This document shows, one piece after another, positions 35,374 through 43,511 of a DNA stretch of 64,000 nt; position 1 is the first letter of the stretch; the number at the start of each line of letters is the position of its first letter. The position numbers and the translations under genes are program-made. This DNA is from Chelativorans sp. ZYF759 (lineage in GTDB: Bacteria > Pseudomonadota > Alphaproteobacteria > Rhizobiales > Rhizobiaceae). The stretch lies in assembly GCF_012911015.1 (NCBI RefSeq), contig NZ_WVVV01000006.1:1-64000 (forward strand), read 5' to 3'. The notes beneath the pieces are model-generated. The model did not search any database. It was not told the DNA's origin and saw only the letters and a list, made by a program, of their open reading frames with translations.

Positions 35374-36290
35374 GACGCCACCTCGACCGTGATGTCGATC
35401 AAGGTCAGCACCGGAACCGTGTAGGGGTGCGCCACGATATCGGCGACCGGCTCATGATGCTGGACGTCGATCACGCTCGGCCCGAAGGATGCGCCTGCCA
35501 GAAGATCGCGCGGCACGCCGGCGCCGATCTTCATGCGGCTGTCGGCGATCAGGCGAACCCGGTCTTCCGCTTCCTTGCGCACGATCTCGGCATCGGGCCC
35601 GACCGGCACGAGGATGGTCTGGACGACCTGGAATTCGTGGCGCGTGGCCGGCAGAACCGACACGCCGACAGCTTCCGGCTTCACGTCGGGCGCCTGAACC
35701 GCGGCCTGCACGACCGCAAGTTCGGCCTGTGTCGCCGCCACACCGTTCTCGCCGATGATGACCACGTCCGTGTCGCCGATCCGCCCATGGACGGCGCGCC
35801 CGTTGACGCGCACATCGTGCAGCTTCGGCGCCGACGTCCACGCCTCATAGAGGTATCGCGAGGCGGAACCGGCCGAAGGACGATCGAACGACAGGAGGTA
35901 ACGCCGCAGCAGCTGGGCATCGCCTTCCATGACCGCGGGCTCGTTGCCCGATGCCGGAACCAGCTCGAGGCGAAGAACGCCCTGCCGCGAGGCGATCTGA
36001 TCCAGGTCCGACCCGCGTGCCATAGGCGCCAGCACGGACCGCACGGCGTCGTTGACACGCGCCCGGTCGAGCAGCCGAAGATAGGACCAGGCCTGCCCGA
36101 CGATCGCGACCGGGTCGGTCTCCAGCCCGCCGACCTCATAGGGCGGCAGGTCGGGATTGTCCGCACGCGCTTCGTCCCATGCCGCCTGGAAGCGGTCGCG
36201 GAAAGCCGCGAACAGCGTCTCGAAGTCGAGGGCCTCGATCGCGGCCGGGAAAGGCAGGCGCGACAGGTCGATCGTGGTCGGCGCGCTCAT
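35370..36290 (-). CDS. Baseplate assembly protein J (P2 gpJ-like)
   Basis: A 306-residue baseplate wedge protein. Conserved segments are IDLSRLPFPAAIEALDFETL near the start and RGSDLDQIASRQGVLRLELV (about residue 95), followed by RRYLLSFDRPSAGSASRYLY. It overlaps gp25/gpW and gpI by four bases on each side, so the three wedge genes are translationally linked. Confidence 0.92.
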   Translation of the reverse strand: MSAPTTIDLSRLPFPAAIEALDFETLFAAFRDRFQAAWDEARADNPDLPPYEVGGLETDPVAIVGQAWSYLRLLDRARVNDAVRSVLAPMARGSDLDQIASRQGVLRLELVPASGNEPAVMEGDAQLLRRYLLSFDRPSAGSASRYLYEAWTSAPKLHDVRVNGRAVHGRIGDTDVVIIGENGVAATQAELAVVQAAVQAPDVKPEAVGVSVLPATRHEFQVVQTILVPVGPDAEIVRKEAEDRVRLIADSRMKIGAGVPRDLLAGASFGPSVIDVQHHEPVADIVAHPYTVPVLTLIDITVEVAS

Positions 36291-36682
36291 GCGATCACCC
36301 GGGCGCGGCCCTGGCCGAAAGCGAGACCGAAGCTCATCACGCGTTCCACCCTGTCATCCCCCAGATGGCCCCTCGGCCGGTAGTCGACTTCGATTGCGAA
36401 ACTCACCTGCCCGAGCCGGATGCCGTCCACCGAGCCGGTAGCCACGATCCGCCGCACGGCGAAGCGCGGTTCCCACAGATCGATCGCCGTGGCGATCAGC
36501 GTCTGGAAGGCCACGAAGAGCTGCGGCGTCACCAATCGGCCGAGAAGCTCGGCCATGCCGCCGCCGAACTCGCGGCGCATCACGCGCTCGCCCAGCCGCG
36601 TCGACAGGATCACCTCGACCGACTGGAAGGCCGAGGCCAGATTTGCGAGCGGCCGACCGGTGACCCGATCAACGCCCGCCAT
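36287..36682 (-). CDS. Baseplate wedge protein W (gp25-like)
   Basis: A 131-residue protein of the gpW/gp25 lysozyme-like-fold family, which links the sheath to the baseplate. The typical RLGERVMRREFGGGMAELLG and FAIEVDYRP strands are present. Its ATG overlaps the end of the next small gene upstream by 14 bases. Confidence 0.9.
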   Translation of the reverse strand: MAGVDRVTGRPLANLASAFQSVEVILSTRLGERVMRREFGGGMAELLGRLVTPQLFVAFQTLIATAIDLWEPRFAVRRIVATGSVDGIRLGQVSFAIEVDYRPRGHLGDDRVERVMSFGLAFGQGRARVIA

Positions 36683-36854
36683 GATCGTCCTTAGCCGGGC
36701 GCCGGCGCCTTGCCTTGCGGGCGGGCGCGATCCGCCCGTGATCGAGGTCGTAGCGGGCCTGTGTCGGCGTCAGGGTGACGATCCGGTTGGCCGGCACCTT
36801 GGCGCCATTGACCATCGTCACGCCCTCGCGGACGCGATACTGGCGGGTTTCCAT
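36669..36854 (-). CDS. Small basic phage protein
   Basis: A 61-residue protein with a short beta domain (REGVTMVNGAKVPANRIVTL) and a very basic C-terminus (PARKARRRRPAKDDHGGR). It sits between the spike and wedge genes. The start at 36854 is 10 bases after the spike gene. Family not recognised. Confidence 0.6.
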   Translation of the reverse strand: METRQYRVREGVTMVNGAKVPANRIVTLTPTQARYDLDHGRIAPARKARRRRPAKDDHGGR

Positions 36855-36864
36855 CTGGATGCTC

Positions 36865-37359
36865 CTATTGCGGCGGTCCGCTGGTCCCGCCGCCCGGTTT
36901 GACGTCCGTATGGACGTGATCGTCCCCGACATTCCTGTCATTGTGCCGCAGCATCGAACCGTTGATCTGCACGTCGCCGTGGATCGTCAGCACGCCATCC
37001 TTGATCGACAGCGTGACGCCGCCGAACTGCAGCACATTCTCCGCGAGGTCGGAAGACGGCGCGCCGTCCTGTCCCGAGAACCCGGCCCGAAGCAGGATGC
37101 CCTGCCGCGGGTCGCCGGTCGGGTTGATGACGCCGACGATCTGGCCCTTGGAGAGCGGCGCCCAGCTCTTGGTGGCGCCACCCGATTCCGGATGTGGATA
37201 CCAGGGCGAGAGGTAGGGGCCGTCCGGCCCCTCTCCGAGCTTGAGCCGATAGCCCTTCTGCGCGTCCACTTCCTCGACCGGCCCGACCTTCAGCGAATTG
37301 CCAAAGGCCGTCTTGAGCATCTCGACATCCGCCTTGATCTCGGCGACGACGCTAGCCAT
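36865..37359 (-). CDS. Baseplate spike protein (P2 gpV-like)
   Basis: A 164-residue membrane-piercing spike. An OB-like N-terminal domain (KVGPVEEVDAQKGYRLKLGE, GQIVGVINPTGDPRQGILLR) leads into a repetitive beta-helix (VTLSIKDGVLTIHGDVQING). The end DDHVHTDV holds the HxH that binds an iron ion at the tip in P2 and phi92. The ATG at 37359 gives the family's normal length. Confidence 0.9.
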   Translation of the reverse strand: MASVVAEIKADVEMLKTAFGNSLKVGPVEEVDAQKGYRLKLGEGPDGPYLSPWYPHPESGGATKSWAPLSKGQIVGVINPTGDPRQGILLRAGFSGQDGAPSSDLAENVLQFGGVTLSIKDGVLTIHGDVQINGSMLRHNDRNVGDDHVHTDVKPGGGTSGPPQ

Positions 37360-38167
37360 TCTCGACCTCGATCCCTGCCCTGCCCTCGATATCCAGTGTC
37401 GCCAGCGTCCCTTCGGGCGCCGGTTCGCCGTCGTCGCCCACCAGGGGCGACAGGCCGAGGGCGGCAAGTTCGTCCGCCGTCATGCCCAGGTGACGCCGCA
37501 CGGCGTCCCACGGCTCGTCGGAGCCCGAGATCGCACTGGCCAGAATGGCGCCCTGGACTTGCCGCACGGGGTTCGCGTGGACGGCAAGCTTGGCGATCAG
37601 CCTGGCGAGCGGCGCTTCCGGCGGCAGGACGGTCCCCTTCGCAGGGTCCTCGATCAGCTGCGCCGTCACCCTGATCTGGCGCCCGGCGAGCTTGACGCCG
37701 ATATGCCCGCTCGACGTGCGCGCATGCTCGATCTTGACGTAGCTCATGACCAGGCCCCGGTAGATTTCGGCCCACTCATTGGCGGGGTCGTTGAGCGTGT
37801 CCGCGATCTCGCGCGCCACCATGTCGAGGTGGAATTCATAGGCCGGATCGGTCGCGGGCATGCCCTCGACGATGAAGGACTCGCCGGTGTTGTCGTTCGT
37901 CTCGGTCATCGCCGCCGAGATACCCATCTCGAATTCGATTTCCGTCAGCCCGTTGTCGAGCATCATGCGCAGATCGTTGCTTCCCTCGTGCACGGCACCG
38001 CTGGTGTAGACCGCGATGAACGGCTTCTCCTCGTCCGTGCGCACCGCGCCGTCCGCGCCGATGTCGAGCGCGGCAATCTGGCTGTCGAGCACATTGTCGA
38101 GGACGCGCGTCTGGCCCTTGAGCGCCTCCACGGCAGCGATCCGCAGCCCGATCCGTACCAGCGACAT
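37352..38167 (-). CDS. Phage tail-region protein, function unknown
   Basis: A 271-residue protein (MSLVRIGLRIAAVEALKGQT; later YTSGAVHEGSNDLRMMLDNG) placed where tail completion or terminator proteins usually lie. No domain could be named. It shares one base with the gene upstream and overlaps the spike gene by eight bases, so it is firmly within the structural operon. Confidence 0.65.
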   Translation of the reverse strand: MSLVRIGLRIAAVEALKGQTRVLDNVLDSQIAALDIGADGAVRTDEEKPFIAVYTSGAVHEGSNDLRMMLDNGLTEIEFEMGISAAMTETNDNTGESFIVEGMPATDPAYEFHLDMVAREIADTLNDPANEWAEIYRGLVMSYVKIEHARTSSGHIGVKLAGRQIRVTAQLIEDPAKGTVLPPEAPLARLIAKLAVHANPVRQVQGAILASAISGSDEPWDAVRRHLGMTADELAALGLSPLVGDDGEPAPEGTLATLDIEGRAGIEVENG

Positions 38168-38547
38168 CAGGCTTCTCCGAGACCGGCAAACAGCCTGGTG
38201 TGATTTCTGTCGTCGACGCCCAGGACTTCGAACCAGGGCTGGCCCGGAATCGACAGCACGCGAATCTTGTCGCCGCCGCGCAGCCGGACATCCGGATATC
38301 GGGCGCGGTCGATCGCCAGGATTGCCTTTGCAGTATCGAAGCGCACGCTCCAGCGCTGCGCCATGCCACCTGTCATGTTGGTATTGGCCGAATTGCCGTA
38401 GCGAAACACCGCCTCGATATCGACGGCAGCCCGCTCCGGATCGACCTGCCCGTCCTTCAGATACGCCAGACGAACCGGGCCGGCGAATATCCGGTCGACC
38501 TGCGCGATCATGCGATCGCGCAGGACATGAAAGCGAGCCGGGAGCAT
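38167..38547 (-). CDS. Putative head-tail connector protein
   Basis: A 126-residue protein with a helical N-terminus (LPARFHVLRDRMIAQVDRIF) and a beta-rich C-terminal half (LRGGDKIRVLSIPGQPWFEV). Size, fold impression and position after the capsid gene suggest a lambda FII-like or head-closure adaptor. That function is inferred only. Start ATG 38547, one base after the gene upstream. Confidence 0.6.
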   Translation of the reverse strand: MLPARFHVLRDRMIAQVDRIFAGPVRLAYLKDGQVDPERAAVDIEAVFRYGNSANTNMTGGMAQRWSVRFDTAKAILAIDRARYPDVRLRGGDKIRVLSIPGQPWFEVLGVDDRNHTRLFAGLGEA

Positions 38548-38548
38548 G

Positions 38549-38764
38549 TCAGCCCCGGGCGGCTTCGAGCGCGGAGATGATCTCCGCCTTGGTCGCACGC
38601 TCGGATACCTCGACGTTGCGGCGCTTCGCCTCGTCAAGCAGTTCTGCCTTGGTGAGGCTCTCGAGCGATACATCGCCAGAAGCGGTTTCCGCGACCGGCG
38701 GATGCTGAAGCCCGACCTTCACGTACCGGCCATTGTGAAAGCCGGGGGTCGCACGGGCGCTCAT
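38549..38764 (-). CDS. Small phage protein with HeH/SAP-like helical motif
   Basis: A 71-residue protein. The C-terminal 35 residues (SLTKAELLDEAKRRNVEVSE, ending KAEIISALEAARG) form the helix-extension-helix pattern of LEM/SAP/Rho-N domains, found in small head-region proteins of several phages. It lies two bases after the capsid gene. Confidence 0.65.
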   Translation of the reverse strand: MSARATPGFHNGRYVKVGLQHPPVAETASGDVSLESLTKAELLDEAKRRNVEVSERATKAEIISALEAARG

Positions 38765-38766
38765 GG

Positions 38767-39795
38767 CTACTGCGCCCGTGCGCGAAGCAGCATCTCGGGG
38801 CGGGTGCAGATGAACAGCGGATAGCTGTACATCTCGACGCGGTCCCATTCGTCGCGCCCCGACTTGTCCTCGAGCACCAGCCCGTAGTACTCGCGCCCCT
38901 TCTTGTTGACGTAGGGCTTGAACTCGCTGGCAGGTGCCCAGCCGACCTTGAAGGCGCCGCGCGCGCCAATGGGGAAGAACCGCGCCTTGGCCGTGTCGAT
39001 CGCGATGGTGCTTCCGTCGTCGGTTCCGCGATAGTTGATGAAGGTGATGCCCTCGATCTCGATCGCGGAGAACCCCTCGATGTTCTCGAGCATCGCTGCA
39101 CGCTCGGTGCCAAGCTTCGTTTCCTTGATCTGCGGATGATTGACCAGCAGATCGAAGAAGGTGTCGCCGACCAGAGCGCCGATGCGTGTGGAGGGTGACC
39201 AGACACCCTTCGCCGCCTTCTGCATCGCACGCTTGACGTCACGACACTTCTTGCGAACGTCCGTGGCGGCATCGTTGAGTGCGAAGTTGATCTCGGTCGG
39301 CTCGGCGATGCCCCACTCGTCATACCAGTCGAAGAGAACCGTCGTTCCGTCCGCATCGAGAACGCGGCCCTGGACGGCGCCGAAACGCTGATATTCCCAG
39401 GTCAGCTCCATGTCGTCGAGGATGTTGGCGGTTCGCTCCGTAACTTCCTCGGCGATCTCCTTGGTCTGTTCGTCGAACGGAAGAGAGAGAACACCGGCGA
39501 GTTCGATCGCGTAGATCGTGGAGCCCTTGGCAAGCCGGACGGCGTCGAACTTCCGGACCTTTGCTCCGCGAGGAATGAGTTCCTCGGGGGGCGCGCCGGT
39601 TTCCGAGGTCGGGATGAGCATCAGCGTGCCCTCCCTGCTCGCGACCGCGATCGTACGCGAGCGCGAATAGATCGGTTCAAACAGACCGAGCGATCCCAGA
39701 AGCTGGGGCTTGAAGTCGATGCGCTCCACGATTTCCTCGTGGAATTCGATCGCGCCCCAGGCGTTCTGGTTGAAGATATCGGTTACGATGGCCAT
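38767..39795 (-). CDS. Major capsid protein (lambda gpE-like)
   Basis: A 342-residue HK97-fold capsid subunit of the lambda gpE family. The N-terminus (FEPIYSRSRTIAVASREGTL) and C-terminus (VEMYSYPLFICTRPEMLLRA) are characteristic. It follows the decoration protein gene, as in lambda. Confidence 0.94.
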   Translation of the reverse strand: MAIVTDIFNQNAWGAIEFHEEIVERIDFKPQLLGSLGLFEPIYSRSRTIAVASREGTLMLIPTSETGAPPEELIPRGAKVRKFDAVRLAKGSTIYAIELAGVLSLPFDEQTKEIAEEVTERTANILDDMELTWEYQRFGAVQGRVLDADGTTVLFDWYDEWGIAEPTEINFALNDAATDVRKKCRDVKRAMQKAAKGVWSPSTRIGALVGDTFFDLLVNHPQIKETKLGTERAAMLENIEGFSAIEIEGITFINYRGTDDGSTIAIDTAKARFFPIGARGAFKVGWAPASEFKPYVNKKGREYYGLVLEDKSGRDEWDRVEMYSYPLFICTRPEMLLRARAQ

Positions 39796-39812
39796 GGGTA
39801 GGGTCCTTCCCT

Positions 39813-40187
39813 CTAGCGACCGACAATGCCGAAGTCGGCAAGCGCGGCCAGCGCGGCGGTCTTGTCATTGTCGGAGACGCCATCGGCCCACTGCAGGACG
39901 TCTGCATGAACCTCGGTGTCGCGGGCGGTGAGCGTGCGGCGCACGTCATCTTCGGAAGCATCGCATCCTTCATAGAGGATCGCGGCCGCGTTCTCGGAAC
40001 CATCCTCCCCGTCCGGGTCGAAAGGCACATACTTGCCCGATGCGGTCACCCGGCTCAGAACAGCGCCCGCCTTGAGCACGCCCGACCCCGAAGCGATGAT
40101 GCCGACCTCACGGGAGCGATATCCGTTCGCTTCGGAGACGATGTAGTGAGCGGTCGTGAACCGATCCTGTTCGAGAATTCTCGACAT
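39813..40187 (-). CDS. Head decoration protein (lambda gpD-like)
   Basis: A 124-residue trimeric decoration protein that stabilises the expanded head. The AGAVLSRVTASGKYVPF and NAAAILYEGCDASEDD stretches match the gpD family. It lies between the scaffold-like gene and the capsid gene. Confidence 0.88.
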   Translation of the reverse strand: MSRILEQDRFTTAHYIVSEANGYRSREVGIIASGSGVLKAGAVLSRVTASGKYVPFDPDGEDGSENAAAILYEGCDASEDDVRRTLTARDTEVHADVLQWADGVSDNDKTAALAALADFGIVGR

Positions 40188-40199
40188 GGTCGCCTCCTT

Positions 40200-40724
40200 C
40201 TAGCGGCGCTTGTTGGTGCGCTCGACTGCAGCGGAAAGTACGCTGCGGTCGGCGCCGGGTTCACGGCGAGGGCCAGGCTGCGCCAGACCAGCCGCGGCGA
40301 GACGCTTGGTCTCATAGTCGGCGGCGGGCTTCTGTCCCGCTGCCGCCGCGACATTGGCCGTGACAAAGGCGGCCACGTCCTCGCCCGACATGCCCGGCGA
40401 CTTCTCCGCGAGGTCGAGCGCGGCCGACATGCGGCCAGGATCGCCCTTGACGCCTTCGGCGCCGAGCGCGGTCACAAGGCGAGAGGTCGCTTCGCGCGCA
40501 CCCTCGTCCTTTCCTTCCGCGCGCGAGGCGGCAACTGCCGCATCGTGCTCGGCCTGCGAAATGCCGGCATTCTTGGCGCCGCCGGCAGGCGTATCGTCTT
40601 TCGACATCGCTCCATCCTCTTGGGTTGAGCTGGCGCCTGCGCGCCGGGTTTCGTCCTCGTCGAGGACAGTATCCGCGTCCGCGAGGGTAGCCTCGCGGAT
40701 CGCGGCAAGCATGCTGCTGGCCAT
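40200..40724 (-). CDS. Putative scaffold protein
   Basis: A 174-residue Ala/Glu-rich protein with predicted helix throughout (AEHDAAVAASRAEGKDEGAR, SAALDLAEKSPGMSGEDVAA). It begins two bases after the S49 protease stop, where lambda places Nu3. An internal Met (residue 40, MSKDDTPAGG) could start a shorter form. Scaffold function is inferred from position and composition. Confidence 0.6.
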   Translation of the reverse strand: MASSMLAAIREATLADADTVLDEDETRRAGASSTQEDGAMSKDDTPAGGAKNAGISQAEHDAAVAASRAEGKDEGAREATSRLVTALGAEGVKGDPGRMSAALDLAEKSPGMSGEDVAAFVTANVAAAAGQKPAADYETKRLAAAGLAQPGPRREPGADRSVLSAAVERTNKRR

Positions 40725-40726
40725 GG

Positions 40727-41650
40727 TCAGGCTCTCCGGTTGACTTCGCTGATGAAGGCCTCGAAGGCCTCCTGCCCGTCCCCGATCGCGTCCACGAGGC
40801 CGAGGCGCACGGCTTCGGCCGCATCGAACGTGTCGGCTTCCGTGTCGAGAGCGGCCTTCTTCGACATGCGCCGGCCACGGCCCGCTTCCACCACCTCGGC
40901 GAATGCGCCGCGCATGGTTTCGACTTCCGCCGCCCAGCGTGCGCGCAGCCGGTCAGGAAGCGGCTCGAAGGCATTGCCCTCGACTTTGTGCTTGCCGGCA
41001 TGGATGAAGGTCACCTTGATGCCTTCCTGCTCGAGATGACCGCTGAAATCGGCATGCATGATCACGACGCCGATGGAGCCGGCCCCGCCGAAGCGCGGCA
41101 TGATGATCTGCCTTGCCTGGCTGGCCATCATGTAGCCGGCGGAATAGGCATGGTCGGTCAGTATCGAGATGGTCGGTTTGGCCCGTGACAGGTCGCGAAT
41201 GTCCGCCGCCGTCTCGAAAGCGCCGTTCACCATACCGCCGAAGCTGTCGACCTCGAAGACGACGCCCTTGACGTCCGGATGGCGCTTCGCCCGCGATATC
41301 TGGGTGCGAAGCCCCTCATATGAGGTTTCCCCGGAACTCGACCCGATCCAGGCGCCCTTGTGAACCAGCGTGCCCTCGATCGGGATGACTGCGACATTGT
41401 CGACAATCTGGAAGGGCGCCAGACCCGCGCGGTCATAGGCGCGGCCCAGCCGGTCGCCGATCACGCCCGCCGATGGCCGGCCATTCGCGAAGGCCACATG
41501 CTCGGTCCCGCCTTCGCCATTGACGATGGTGATCGGCATGCCGGTCAGTCGGGGCCCGAGCATGCGCACCACCGTCTCGGCCTTGCCGGGATGGTAGAGA
41601 TGCGGCGTGTCGAAAAGCACGCTGCAGATGCGTTCGAATGAAGCTGCCAT
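40727..41650 (-). CDS. S49-family prohead protease (lambda gpC-like)
   Basis: A 307-residue ClpP-fold peptidase that matures the prohead. The nucleophile Ser is in DHAYSAGYMMA, and the general-base Lys is in HAGKHKVEGNAF. The N-terminal segment VAVIPIEGTLVHKG is typical of SppA-like enzymes. The ATG at 41650 is used. An extra 22 codons upstream overlap the gpW gene. Confidence 0.92.
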   Translation of the reverse strand: MAASFERICSVLFDTPHLYHPGKAETVVRMLGPRLTGMPITIVNGEGGTEHVAFANGRPSAGVIGDRLGRAYDRAGLAPFQIVDNVAVIPIEGTLVHKGAWIGSSSGETSYEGLRTQISRAKRHPDVKGVVFEVDSFGGMVNGAFETAADIRDLSRAKPTISILTDHAYSAGYMMASQARQIIMPRFGGAGSIGVVIMHADFSGHLEQEGIKVTFIHAGKHKVEGNAFEPLPDRLRARWAAEVETMRGAFAEVVEAGRGRRMSKKAALDTEADTFDAAEAVRLGLVDAIGDGQEAFEAFISEVNRRA

Positions 41651-41655
41651 GATCT

Positions 41656-41913
41656 CTAGCGGACGAACCGCATCCTTTTTGCGAATCGGACCCGCTTGCC
41701 GGTCTTGGCGGCGCACTGGCCCTCATATTGGCTGATCAGCTCGCGCAACCGCGCAAGGTTGCCGGCATGCCAGCGCACCTCGTCGTCGCCGAAACGCGTG
41801 GTTGCGACGCCGCTGCCGGTGACGATGGCAAGCTCCGCCTTCCGCAGGGCCTTGGCCACGGCGCAGGGGTCGTCGAAGTCGACCTGCACGCCATTGATCT
41901 CGACCGTATCCAT
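41656..41913 (-). CDS. Head-tail joining protein W (lambda gpW-like)
   Basis: An 85-residue connector protein. ELAIVTGSGVATTRFGDDEV and GNLARLRELISQYE match the lambda gpW family that closes the head after packaging. In lambda, W precedes the portal; here it follows the portal gene and shares one base with it. Confidence 0.8.
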   Translation of the reverse strand: MDTVEINGVQVDFDDPCAVAKALRKAELAIVTGSGVATTRFGDDEVRWHAGNLARLRELISQYEGQCAAKTGKRVRFAKRMRFVR

Positions 41914-43511
41914 CAGCCGTTCGCGCGCTCGCGGCGCGCCTCGCTGTCTTCCTCGCCGCTATCGGCGCGGCCCGGGCGGCGCTCGTAAGGCGACTGCATG
42001 CCTTCGGCGAGATAGCGCTTGTGCAGGCGAAGCCGCATGTCGAACACCTCGTCGGGATCCTTGCCGAGCTCGCCGCACTCGTCCTCGACGGTCGAGGTGC
42101 CGTTCAGCATGCGCTCGGTCGAGGCCTTGGCGCTCTTGAAATCGTCGGCCGTTGGCTTGGCCGGACCCTGCCAGAGCGCCCAGGAGAATTTGTCGCGGTT
42201 GGCCGCAAAGGCCGCGTAGCCGCCCTTGACCGGAATGCGCCCTTCCCCGACTTCCTCGTCGAACCAGTTCTCGTAGTGCGCCTGGGCGATCGGCGCCGCC
42301 AGCCGCTCGCGCCGCCGCACCACGACCGGCCAGATCGACGAATTCTCCATCCTGACGGAGGAATAGGTCGCGTTCTCGTGGTTCATCGTGAACCCGCCGA
42401 AGGAAATGCCGATCGCGCGGGCCATCTCCCGGGAGAGCTCCCGGCTGACGGGCAGGAACTCCGGCCCGGGCGTTCTGCTGGCGAGAAGCTCGAGCTTCTC
42501 GCCGGGTGCGAGTTGAGAGATGCGTGGATCGCTGCCGACCGATATCTCGCTCTCCGCCGCCCGCTCCATCTGCGCCTTGAAGAAGTCGAGATAGTCGCCC
42601 TTCAGATCTTTGTCCTCGATCGCCTCCAGCGCCTCGAAGGCTTCCGCCGACGGTTTCTCGCTGGTCAGCGCCGCAGCAAAGACGGTCTGCAGGATTGCGG
42701 TCTGGATCGTGGCGTCGACCAGCGTCTCGTGCTGGATGTGCTGCCGGAACGCGGGCGCAATGCGCGAGATACCCCGCACGTCGTCCGCATCCATCGGATC
42801 GAAGACGTGCACCACGACCTGGCGCCCGTCACGGTCATAGGCCAGATGATCGCGCTTGCGCATGATGCCCGCTTCCTTCTCCTGGAAGCGATAGGCGATC
42901 GGCCGCTGGTTCGTGTCGTGGATGACCCCCTGAAACATCCCTTCGATCTCGTTCGTGTCCTGAACGAGTTTGGTCGGCGAGACCATGCACATCTTGGTTC
43001 CGGCCACGATGCCGTAACGCTGCCGCTGAGCGCGCGGCATGTAGGACATCACGCCGATCGCTTCGCCATAGGCCATGTCCCAGCGTAGTGCGATGTCGAT
43101 CATCTGCGGCACGGTGAACTTGCCGCGAAGGTCGCATTCGCGCGGGTTCCACGAATAACGCTTCCACTCGCGCTTGATCAGCCGGATCAGGTCGGCCGAT
43201 TCCTTCTCCGAGTAGCCGAGCCCGACCAGGTCCGGCTGCGGATTCAGAACCAGCTCGACCCCGACCGTGTCGGCGATGACCTGGTCGGCGGCGCCGCGCA
43301 GGCGCCCCGAGTTCTGGATCAGGTCGAGAGCAATCCCTGCCGTGCGCCGCCAGACCGCCCGCACCTCGTCGCGATGGTCGCGCAGATAGGCCGGTCGCGT
43401 CGAGATGATCGACGAGCGCGTGTCGCGCAGATAGGCGCCGCGGGGCGTCGGACGCGTGGCGGGCGAGATCGCCGGCACGCTGCGCACCCTCGTCCTGACC
43501 TTGTCGCTCAT
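41913..43511 (-). CDS. Portal protein (lambda gpB-like)
   Basis: A 532-residue portal that forms the DNA entry vertex. The conserved regions are AYLRDHRDEVRAVWRRTAGI, YSWNPRECDLRGKFTVPQMI and GISRIAPAFRQHIQHETLVD. The ATG at 43511 makes an ATGA overlap with terminase; the frame is open further upstream, inside the terminase gene, without homology. The tail is charged and low-complexity. Confidence 0.93.
   Translation of the reverse strand: MSDKVRTRVRSVPAISPATRPTPRGAYLRDTRSSIISTRPAYLRDHRDEVRAVWRRTAGIALDLIQNSGRLRGAADQVIADTVGVELVLNPQPDLVGLGYSEKESADLIRLIKREWKRYSWNPRECDLRGKFTVPQMIDIALRWDMAYGEAIGVMSYMPRAQRQRYGIVAGTKMCMVSPTKLVQDTNEIEGMFQGVIHDTNQRPIAYRFQEKEAGIMRKRDHLAYDRDGRQVVVHVFDPMDADDVRGISRIAPAFRQHIQHETLVDATIQTAILQTVFAAALTSEKPSAEAFEALEAIEDKDLKGDYLDFFKAQMERAAESEISVGSDPRISQLAPGEKLELLASRTPGPEFLPVSRELSREMARAIGISFGGFTMNHENATYSSVRMENSSIWPVVVRRRERLAAPIAQAHYENWFDEEVGEGRIPVKGGYAAFAANRDKFSWALWQGPAKPTADDFKSAKASTERMLNGTSTVEDECGELGKDPDEVFDMRLRLHKRYLAEGMQSPYERRPGRADSGEEDSEARRERANG

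Noticed and set aside
32419-35424. 1001-codon plus-strand frame opposite the baseplate genes
   Set aside because: It spans three well-supported minus-strand genes, has no start context, and reads as low-complexity Arg/Asp-rich sequence.
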